In this document: piece by piece, positions 1-5,581 of the stretch
Position numbering within the stretch: the first letter of the stretch is position 1
How the letters are laid out: the number at the start of each line of letters is the position of its first letter
DNA from: an uncultured Lachnospiraceae bacterium
GTDB taxonomy: Bacteria; Bacillota; Clostridia; Lachnospirales; Lachnospiraceae
Reading direction: 5' to 3'
Length of the DNA stretch: 7,268 nt
NCBI GenBank assembly: GCA_947175305.1
Contig: CAMWMO010000071.1
Span: 1-7,268, forward strand
Position numbers and translations under genes: made by a program
Notes under the pieces: generated by a model
Told to the model about the DNA's origin: nothing
Database searches by the model: none
What the model saw: only the letters and a program-made list of their open reading frames with translations

Positions 1-1149
1 AATTTGATTTCTATACGCATTCTCTCTGGCATCCTCTATGGCCTGGGGTACAACTTCCACCCCATATACCTTTTTCGCCAGCTTCGCCATACAGAGGGAA
101 ATGGTTCCGATCCCACAGTAGAGATCCCATACCGTCTCGCCTCCAGTCAATCCCGCGTATTCCAGTGCCAGCCCGTAAAGCTTTTCTGTCTGGCGTGGAT
201 TTACCTGATAAAAAGATAAGGGAGAAATGGAAAAGGTAAGACCGCAAAGGGTGTCCTGAATACGCTCACTCCCCCAAAGGACACGGATCTCTTTCCCCAT
301 AATGACATTTGTCTTCTCCGTATTGATACTGACACAGATACTTGTCATTTTTTTATCGACCATCCTGCTATATGCTTCTTCCGCACCCCGCTGCCTAACG
401 CCAACGTTTTCCACAGCCCTGGCATCTCCAAAGCTTAAACCAGCCAGTCTCTCCACCAACCTCTCTTCCGCCGGCAGTTTTTTCCCGTTGATCACCAGAC
501 ACACCATGATCTCTCCGGAGCAGAATCCTGTCCGGATCAGCACATGCCGCACCAGTCCTTCACCTATGTTTTCCCGATATGCGCTCACCCGATTTTCCCG
601 CATATAGGACAACACAGCCTCTAAAATAAGCTTGTTTTCCGGCGCTCCCAGCGCGCAGTCGGTATTAGCAATGATATCATGAGTTCTGCCTGCATAGAAA
701 CCGGTGATCAGATTCCCTTTTCTGTCATATCCCACGGGAAACTGTGCTTTATTGCGGTAATGCCAAGGCTCATCCATGCCCACGATCGGTTCCATGACCG
801 CGTCGATCTGTTCTGCGGTAAAACCGCCGATTCGCAACAGATCATTACGGATCTTATCCTGTTTATAGATAAGCTGTCTCTCATAGCTCATGGCCTGAAT
901 CTGACAGCCGCCGCATTGTCTGTGGAAGGGGCATTTCGGCTCCACGCGAAAAGGAGAAGGTGTTACCACCTTCTCTACTCTTGCATAGCCATAATTCTTT
1001 TTACATTTGGTGATTTTGGCTTCCACCACATCACCGATGACAGCATCCTTCACAAACAGGGTATAGCCCGCCGCCTTACCGATGCCCTCACCGTCGTTTC
1101 CGATATCCTCTATGGTCACCGTCACCATATCGTTCTTTTTAAAGTCCAT
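1..1149 (-). CDS. rlmD: 23S rRNA (uracil-5-)-methyltransferase, RlmD/RlmCD (TrmA/RumA) family, partial at 3' end
   Basis: This enzyme makes 5-methyluridine in 23S rRNA using S-adenosylmethionine. Frame reading from ATG 1147-1149 to the window edge gives 383 uninterrupted residues. Seen in order: a TRAM RNA-binding domain (about 1-60); a 4Fe-4S cysteine set of C73, C79 and C82 (CPFHRQCGGC) with C165 as the likely fourth ligand; the SFYQVN motif near residue 312; and the SAM-binding motif DLYCGIGT at 342-349. Family members are about 450 residues, so some 70 are missing, including the expected catalytic cysteine in the DPPR-type motif. That part lies outside the window, so this is not evidence of a broken gene. 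The start has AGGAG overlapping the stop of yhaM, and the gap is 11 bp, which suggests translational coupling. Firmicute members such as B. subtilis RlmCD can modify both U747 and U1939, and the sequence alone does not decide the target. Confidence 0.93.
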   Translation of the reverse strand, partial: MDFKKNDMVTVTIEDIGNDGEGIGKAAGYTLFVKDAVIGDVVEAKITKCKKNYGYARVEKVVTPSPFRVEPKCPFHRQCGGCQIQAMSYERQLIYKQDKIRNDLLRIGGFTAEQIDAVMEPIVGMDEPWHYRNKAQFPVGYDRKGNLITGFYAGRTHDIIANTDCALGAPENKLILEAVLSYMRENRVSAYRENIGEGLVRHVLIRTGFCSGEIMVCLVINGKKLPAEERLVERLAGLSFGDARAVENVGVRQRGAEEAYSRMVDKKMTSICVSINTEKTNVIMGKEIRVLWGSERIQDTLCGLTFSISPLSFYQVNPRQTEKLYGLALEYAGLTGGETVWDLYCGIGTISLCMAKLAKKVYGVEVVPQAIEDARENAYRNQI

Positions 1150-1160
1150 CCCCAAATCTC

Positions 1161-2105
1161 CTACTCCACCTTCGTTCCCCGCAGATTGGACTCAAACAGT
1201 CTGTTATAGCCTACCCATCCTTTCTCTGCACTGTTTTCCATGATCTCCGTAAAGGTCTCCATCTTGGCGTCCGTATTATCCGCATAGGAGAGCGCCACCG
1301 CTTCCACAATTGCCGGTTTTTTGGGAGAGCCAAATTCCAGTTCTCCGTGATGGGAGAGAATACAGTGCTTCAGCTCATTGGCTAAAAGCGTCGGGAAACC
1401 TTCAATCTGCCGGATCTTTTCTCCCACCATCTCGGTGCCGATCACGATATGCCCAAGAAACTGCCCATCCTCCGTGTAATCGTTCTGAGGAAAGAGCGAC
1501 AACTCCTTCGTCTTGCCGATATCGTGGCAGATCGCCGCCGTGAGCAGCAGATCTCTGTTCAGAATCGGATACTGTGTACAGTAATAATCACACAGCCTTG
1601 TCACCGCCAGAGTGTGCTGTAATAAACCGCCCACAAATCCATGATGTACCGTCTTTGCCGCAGAGGACTGCTGAAAAGCTTTGAGGAAATCCGGATCCTT
1701 CACGAAGAAAGCTTCCAGTACACCGTGCAGATAAGGATTTTTAATACTGCCGATAAATTTCAAAAGCTCCTCCGTCATCTCCGGAATACCAAATTTGCTG
1801 ACGGGAAGATAATCCGCAGGGGCATACTCGCCCTCTCTGCATTTGCGCACGCGCTTTACATTGACCTGCAACGCGCCCTGAAAGCTGGTAACATCGCCGC
1901 ACACATCTATGTAATCCATGCTGTCAAAGTCTTCGATCCCCGCGTTATTGGGATCCCAGATCTTGGCGTCTATGGTGCCCGTCTTATCCTGCAAGATCAC
2001 ATTGTCATAGGGCTTGCCGTTTTTCGTCACCGCCGACTGTTTGTGCTTGCACAGATAAATATCCGATAATCTGTCGCCTTCCTTGTAGTCTTTGATATAT
2101 TTCAT
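1161..2105 (-). CDS. yhaM: 3'-5' exoribonuclease YhaM (OB-fold plus HD domain)
   Basis: YhaM-family enzymes are cytoplasmic, metal-dependent 3'-to-5' exonucleases that trim RNA, and ssDNA in vitro, in Gram-positive bacteria. The protein has 314 residues, the same length as B. subtilis YhaM. An N-terminal OB-fold nucleic-acid-binding region spans about 10-90 (DNVILQDKTGTIDAKIWD is typical). An HD phosphohydrolase domain follows at about 155-285. Its metal ligands are visible as H164 (GGLLQHTL), H194-D195 (ICHDIGK), H219, H252-H253 (LSHHG) and D276 (YADNTDAK). All expected residues are present, so it should be active. The start is well set: TTAGGAGGG at 2110-2118 lies just upstream of the ATG. 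It is the middle gene of the operon, 19 bp after the HtrA-like gene and 11 bp before the rRNA methyltransferase. Pairing with an rRNA modification enzyme fits an RNA-metabolism cluster. Confidence 0.95.
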   Translation of the reverse strand: MKYIKDYKEGDRLSDIYLCKHKQSAVTKNGKPYDNVILQDKTGTIDAKIWDPNNAGIEDFDSMDYIDVCGDVTSFQGALQVNVKRVRKCREGEYAPADYLPVSKFGIPEMTEELLKFIGSIKNPYLHGVLEAFFVKDPDFLKAFQQSSAAKTVHHGFVGGLLQHTLAVTRLCDYYCTQYPILNRDLLLTAAICHDIGKTKELSLFPQNDYTEDGQFLGHIVIGTEMVGEKIRQIEGFPTLLANELKHCILSHHGELEFGSPKKPAIVEAVALSYADNTDAKMETFTEIMENSAEKGWVGYNRLFESNLRGTKVE

Positions 2106-2124
2106 TTTTCCCTCCTAATTCACA

Positions 2125-3498
2125 TTACCAGCTTCCCAGTGTCACGCTCACACTCATCTCATGCCCCTGACGCATCAGTGTAAAGGTCAATACGTCCTCG
2201 GGCTTCGACGACTGTATAATATTCAAAAGCTCATTGTAAGTCGTAATTTCCGTTTCATTCACCCGGATCACCACATCACCGCCCTGGATCCCTGCCTCCA
2301 TAGCCGGAGAATCGATCTCGATCGATCGGATGTATGCGCCGGGAGGCGTATTGATCTGGGTATCTTCTATCGCCTCTCTGGGCACATCCGCCCCATGCAC
2401 ACCCAGATATGCCCGCTCCTTGTCGTTGGACATCTGCTCAATGGTCCTCTTTAATTCCGTGATCCCGTAAGCCGTGAGCAGGTTGCCCATGTCATTGCTG
2501 GTATTGACATTGTCTATGATGCCGATCACCAGCCCCTTTAAATTGATAAGAATACCTGTGGCGTTGCGGCTTCCGTAGATATCCGTGGTAATTTTTTTAT
2601 AAGCGGCGTCCGGCAGGTCTATGACAGTTCCTGTAGAAGTCACCACCCCATAGCTGATCGAACCGCTGGTCCCCAGCGGACTGCCCAGCGCGATCACCGG
2701 TGTTCCCAACAGATTCAAAGTACTGGAACTGCCAAGCTCCGCAATATCGATCACATCCATCGTCTCCTCCGAAATATCCCGAAGAGGCACTGATAAAATC
2801 GCAAGACCAGTATTTTCATCCTTTTGTACAAGCTCCGCCTCTACCTGCGTCTGATCGCAGAAGGTCACTTCAATGCTGTCCGCGCCCTTCAGATTACCGG
2901 CACTGACTAAAATCAGCATGGCTTTCTCGTTATTGGCCACGATCACGCCGGAGGCTGAGGCCACATTTTCATATATATTGTTAAACCAGTCTACATCCGA
3001 AGTGACACCCGCCACCGTAACTATCGCCCGGCTTGCATTTTCCGCCAGCTTCCGCAGCTCGTCGTGGAGAGCCTGATAATCCTCCAGATTAAATTCAAAT
3101 TCCACCTGAGAGAGGATCTCCTCTATCTGCTCGTCTACCAGCTCCACCTCCACGGCCTCTGCCGGTTCTATATCCCCCTCGTTGACCAGCATATCCTCCG
3201 GTTTCATCTCCTCCGTCGGCGTCTCCTCAGGAAACGCCACTTCTTTGGGCTCTTCCTCCGGATAAAGTCGATTACTGATCACCGGCTCAAGCACCAGAAA
3301 CGTAAAACAAGCTACCAATCCAAACACCACCGCCATCAACGCAGTGATCACCGTTCTCCGAAGAAGCTTCTTCTTATTGACAGGCTTTTGTTTGATTTTT
3401 TCCCGCATAAACTCCGGCTGCACAGAGGGTGTATACTGCGCCTGCTCCTTGACGGGTTCCTCCGCTATGGGATTCTGTTCTTTTTCCTGTTCGGACAT
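2125..3498 (-). CDS. Membrane-anchored HtrA/DegP-like protein with PDZ domain, probable pseudoprotease
   Basis: The protein has 457 residues. Seen in order: a charged cytoplasmic N-terminus (1-48, ending in a KKKLLRR stop-transfer cluster); one membrane segment (about 49-71); a very acidic linker rich in Glu and Pro (about 79-135); a trypsin-like S1C fold (about 150-350); and a C-terminal PDZ domain (about 363-455, YLGVHGADVP to the end). The fold is recognisable from SGVIVANN, LAILSVPL, IALGSPLG and SYGVVTSTG. The catalytic positions are changed. The usual TNxHV histidine aligns with G201 (LVSAGNLKGAD), the TDLAV aspartate with G231 (NTGLAIL), and the GNSGG serine with A313 (RNATGILIN). I read codon 313 directly as GCC. 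Active HtrA enzymes degrade or refold misfolded envelope proteins. This one may instead bind or scaffold proteins outside the membrane. AGGAG at 3505-3509 sets the start, 6 nt from ATG. It is the first gene of the operon with yhaM and rlmD. Confidence 0.9.
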   Translation of the reverse strand: MSEQEKEQNPIAEEPVKEQAQYTPSVQPEFMREKIKQKPVNKKKLLRRTVITALMAVVFGLVACFTFLVLEPVISNRLYPEEEPKEVAFPEETPTEEMKPEDMLVNEGDIEPAEAVEVELVDEQIEEILSQVEFEFNLEDYQALHDELRKLAENASRAIVTVAGVTSDVDWFNNIYENVASASGVIVANNEKAMLILVSAGNLKGADSIEVTFCDQTQVEAELVQKDENTGLAILSVPLRDISEETMDVIDIAELGSSSTLNLLGTPVIALGSPLGTSGSISYGVVTSTGTVIDLPDAAYKKITTDIYGSRNATGILINLKGLVIGIIDNVNTSNDMGNLLTAYGITELKRTIEQMSNDKERAYLGVHGADVPREAIEDTQINTPPGAYIRSIEIDSPAMEAGIQGGDVVIRVNETEITTYNELLNIIQSSKPEDVLTFTLMRQGHEMSVSVTLGSW

Positions 3499-3546
3499 GG
3501 ATATCTCCTGTTCTCAGAATCGAAAGTTAGTTTGTCTCTTAATAAC
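3499..3546 (-). promoter_or_regulatory. 5' leader and ribosome binding site of the HtrA-like operon
   Basis: Assuming a start about 7 nt past the -10 box, the mRNA leader is about 48 nt. AGGAG at 3505-3509 is its ribosome binding site. I saw no riboswitch or attenuator in so short a leader. Confidence 0.5.
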
Positions 3547-3552
3547 ATAATA

Positions 3553-3581
3553 AGTATACAAAAAAATCTGCATTTTAACAA
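3553..3581 (-). promoter_or_regulatory. Sigma-A type promoter for the htrA-like/yhaM/rlmD operon
   Basis: Read on the minus strand, TTGTTA (3576-3581, 4 of 6 to TTGACA) is followed by a 17-bp spacer and TATACT (3553-3558, 5 of 6 to TATAAT). Transcription would start near 3546. The -35 box and spacer overlap the terminator hairpin of the upstream gene. No transcript data are available; this is a consensus match in the right place and orientation. Confidence 0.6.
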
Positions 3582-3589
3582 TGCAGATT
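3559..3589 (-). terminator. Rho-independent terminator of the PstS-like gene
   Basis: A perfect 10-bp stem (3565-3574 pairing with 3580-3589, AATCTGCATT) with a 5-nt loop is followed on the minus strand by a run of seven T. It lies about 40 bp past the TAA at 3628-3630. A short T run on the plus strand as well (3591-3596) means it could stop transcription in both directions. Confidence 0.85.
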
Positions 3590-3627
3590 ATTTTTTGTTA
3601 TCCTGTAAGTCATTTATTGCAGCTCTT

Positions 3628-5151
3628 TTACGGATCTTGAATCGCAACATATCCGGTATCGGCCACGATCTGCTGACCTTGGGGGCTTGTCATCCATTCT
3701 AAGAACAATTCGACATTTTTATTCGGATTATCAGCAAGCGTAACCGCATAAAGTTCCGTAGTAATCGGATATGCTCCGGACTTGATTGTTTCCACATCGG
3801 GATAAACGCCATCCACTGACAAATATTTAATACGATCCGAATAGTTCATATCATTTACCATAACTGTGGCAAAATAACGAAAGGAATAACCGATTGCCGA
3901 GGAACGATTCTGATAATTTGCCGTTTCTAAGATGATGCCGCTCATAGTGTCATAATATTCGGTTTGCAGCGGCTCTTTGAGTGGTGTGTCACCCATAAAA
4001 TATTCCATCATTGTCTGAGAACCGGAATTTTTAGGACGCTGGAACGCGAGAATACGTGCATTTGCACCTCCGATTTCTTTCCAGTTTTCAATTTCACCGG
4101 AATAAATACCACGTATCTGGTCGGAAGTCAGCCCATCTATCGGATTCGCACTATTGACAAAAAAAATGAAAGCTTCTTTGCCGATCGGAGTCAGAACCAG
4201 GTTCTTACCGGCCTGAGCAGCCATTTCCTGCTGCCCGGCCGATGGTTTAGCACCGAAAAAAATATCGGTATCCCCTGCCATCAAATCTTCAAAGGCAATA
4301 ATACTATTATTAAATTGAATCGGCATTGCAGCATCAGGATCCTGCCATCTGTTCTGTTTGGCATATTCTTGTATTTCACCAATATTCTCATAGCATGCGT
4401 TAGCAAAAGCAGAATAGATCGGGTATGCCGCTTCTGCACCGTCTAACACAGGCATTTCCGCTGGTTCAGAGATTATAAATGTAGATGGTGTATCTAATTT
4501 AGCCAGAATATTTTCCTCATTTTCGACATAGTACGGCTCTAAATCTGTACTTGAGTAGCCATTCTCATAAGCAAATCCGTAGCCGCTCAGTTTCGGGTCT
4601 TTTTTGACAATATCTCTCCGGCTATAAAGCCAGACACCCTCGATAATCGATATTATCAAAACACTGCAGATCGCTGCCAGGCATACATATTTGATCCGTA
4701 AAGGTTTCCGTATTACTTTGGTCTTACGAAAAGCAAGTCTCTCTCCTGCCGTAAAACCGCCCAAGAGTGCCAAATTATATATCCAGTTAAAGAGCATTAC
4801 CCCCTGCCAATGATAGGAATGTATCATTCCATAAAAGTTCCAACACAATACCGCATAAACAAAACTTACATAATTTTTTTCAGACAGGGTAAACTGAATC
4901 GAAATACACAGCTGCCAGCCAAAATATATAAAAAGTGGCAGATATAACCCAAACAGGCTGTCAGGTTTTTTCACTTTATCTTTGACAATACAGAAATATG
5001 CATAGAGAAACATCGCAAAAGCAACAAATAAAAGCGGCGTATATCCGTTGATTACAGTCAAAACTGTTATTGGTACAGATCCCCATATCGGGTACGTTAT
5101 CTGATCTATTATGATCATTATGATAATAGCCATAATGGGCATTAAAAGCAC
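3628..5151 (-). CDS. Membrane protein with C-terminal PstS-like phosphate-binding domain; start uncertain
   Basis: From the GTG at 5149-5151 the frame gives 507 residues. The first 180 or so are membrane: hydrophobic segments near 1-15, 28-56, 66-88, 95-115, 117-135 and 155-176, with a basic loop (FRKTKVIRKPLRIK) before the last. An extracytoplasmic PBP_like_2/PstS-type domain follows (about 225-505). Its family features include PVLDGAEAAYPIYSAF, the LTSDQIRGIYSGEIENWKEI block (341-360), the anion-site loop NSGSQT (375-380), IGYSF (420-424) and YPITTELYAVT. PstS proteins bind phosphate for the PstCAB importer, but no transporter genes lie here and the domain is tethered to a polytopic region. 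Sensing or substrate capture is therefore inference. No ribosome binding site precedes the GTG or the next ATGs (5142, 5133). The frame continues upstream to a TGA at 5191-5193, and a well-formed start lies beyond it. The gene is monocistronic, with its own promoter and terminator. Confidence 0.82.
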   Translation of the reverse strand: MLLMPIMAIIIMIIIDQITYPIWGSVPITVLTVINGYTPLLFVAFAMFLYAYFCIVKDKVKKPDSLFGLYLPLFIYFGWQLCISIQFTLSEKNYVSFVYAVLCWNFYGMIHSYHWQGVMLFNWIYNLALLGGFTAGERLAFRKTKVIRKPLRIKYVCLAAICSVLIISIIEGVWLYSRRDIVKKDPKLSGYGFAYENGYSSTDLEPYYVENEENILAKLDTPSTFIISEPAEMPVLDGAEAAYPIYSAFANACYENIGEIQEYAKQNRWQDPDAAMPIQFNNSIIAFEDLMAGDTDIFFGAKPSAGQQEMAAQAGKNLVLTPIGKEAFIFFVNSANPIDGLTSDQIRGIYSGEIENWKEIGGANARILAFQRPKNSGSQTMMEYFMGDTPLKEPLQTEYYDTMSGIILETANYQNRSSAIGYSFRYFATVMVNDMNYSDRIKYLSVDGVYPDVETIKSGAYPITTELYAVTLADNPNKNVELFLEWMTSPQGQQIVADTGYVAIQDP

Positions 5152-5190
5152 ATAAAGTACCGTAAATATATAATATGCAGCACAACCTTG

Positions 5191-5208
5191 TCATTCCTTA
5201 TTGTCCAT
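5191..5208 (-). other. Five-codon in-frame start segment ending in TGA, upstream of the PstS-like gene
   Basis: ATG 5206-5208 opens MDNKE and then TGA (5191-5193). It is in the same frame as the PstS-like gene: 13 sense codons (QGCAAYYIFTVLY) join the TGA to the GTG start. It carries the best initiation signals of the region. Reading through would give a 526-residue protein with a complete first membrane helix. A TGG-to-TGA change (Trp codon 6) is the simplest explanation. Sequencing error, natural readthrough and a true downstream start remain open. Confidence 0.6.
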
Positions 5209-5216
5209 AAGTTTTT

Positions 5217-5220
5217 CTCC
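5217..5220 (-). promoter_or_regulatory. Ribosome binding site GGAG for the ATG at 5206-5208
   Basis: GGAG on the minus strand lies 8 nt before the ATG at 5206-5208 and about 13 nt after the predicted transcription start. It points to that ATG as the designed start, although the frame meets TGA five codons later. Confidence 0.7.
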
Positions 5221-5239
5221 GGTAACCTTCATTGTTGTC

Positions 5240-5268
5240 ATTATATCTATTTCCATCCTTCTTTACAA
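5240..5268 (-). promoter_or_regulatory. Promoter of the PstS-like gene
   Basis: On the minus strand, TTGTAA (5263-5268, 4 of 6) is followed by a 17-bp spacer and a perfect TATAAT (5240-5245). The transcript would start near 5233, about 25 nt before the ATG at 5206-5208. The -35 box overlaps the first of three 11-bp-spaced repeats, as expected for a regulated promoter. Confidence 0.7.
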
Positions 5269-5289
5269 GTCCGGTACAGGTTAGGTACT
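5262..5289. promoter_or_regulatory. Putative operator: three direct repeats with 11-bp period
   Basis: Plus-strand hexamers TTTACA (5262-5267), GGTACA (5273-5278) and GGTACT (5284-5289) are spaced exactly 11 bp start to start and share a TAC core. They lie between two divergent promoters, and one overlaps the -35 of the PstS-like gene. PhoB/PhoP/OmpR-family regulators bind direct repeats with about 11-bp spacing, so a response regulator is a reasonable guess. The repeats are short and imperfect, and the specific regulator is not known. Confidence 0.35.
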
Positions 5290-5306
5290 ATCTTCCATAA
5301 AAATAA

Positions 5307-5335
5307 TTGACAACCTTCATTTCATCCATTATGAT
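5307..5335 (+). promoter_or_regulatory. Near-consensus sigma-A promoter for the Rpn-family gene
   Basis: A perfect TTGACA (5307-5312) is followed by a 17-bp spacer and TATGAT (5330-5335, 5 of 6). Predicted start is near 5342. It faces right, back to back with the promoter at 5240-5268; the two -35 boxes are 38 bp apart. Confidence 0.75.
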
Positions 5336-5341
5336 ATATGC

Positions 5342-5581
5342 ACTGGGAGATAAAACATCCTCCCCCTATGTCACCGCTTATCACATTTCTATAGAGCGGC
5401 ATGTGCACTCGCACATCCAGACAGTTTCTGTCAGATTTTCCGACAGTATTAAAACAAGTATTAAGAGATCAAAACACATCAAATGGCAGTTGTAGTCTGT
5501 TACAACCGCTCATCTACATCCGGCAATGCAGAGTAGGTCATTCCTCTTATTCTGTTATTGTCCGCGTCGAAAGGAGTCTTT
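5342..5581 (+). other. Long (about 240 nt) untranslated leader with small hairpins before the Rpn-family gene
   Basis: No convincing gene lies here. Possible stems are 5374-5378 with 5395-5399 (CCGCT/AGCGG); 5401-5406 with 5411-5416 (ATGTGC/GCACAT, 4-nt loop); 5420-5424 with 5428-5432 (GACAG/CTGTC); and 5489-5494 with 5501-5506 (GTTGTA/TACAAC). The CTGTC at 5428-5432 can pair instead with a second GACAG at 5442-5446, so two forms are mutually exclusive. There is no T run after any stem and no known riboswitch or T-box motif that I recognise. The leader ends in the ribosome binding site AAAGGAG (5570-5576). Confidence 0.4.

Noticed and set aside
302..1209. Plus-strand open frames opposite rlmD and yhaM
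   Set aside because: They are antisense shadows of two well-recognised genes, have no ribosome binding sites and match no family I know.
4976..5194. A 72-codon open frame overlapping the start of the PstS-like gene on the same strand
   Set aside because: It is out of frame with the clear membrane/PstS protein, and its composition (many Cys, Asn, His) looks like a frame shadow. I considered whether it marked a frameshift, but the in-frame TGA explains the region more simply.
5307..5495. Small plus-strand open frame in the leader
   Set aside because: Its first codon is the TTG of the -35 box and its internal ATG lies inside the -10 box, so it could not be translated from the predicted transcript in the usual way.
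5558..5581. Upstream TTG start for the Rpn-family gene, adding eight residues
   Set aside because: The ribosome binding site AAAGGAG (5570-5576) lies between this TTG and ATG 5582, so the ATG is the start.
5342..5581. T-box or known riboswitch in the long leader
   Set aside because: I found no TGGNACC-type T-box motif, no terminator-like stem with a T run, and no conserved riboswitch core that I recognise.
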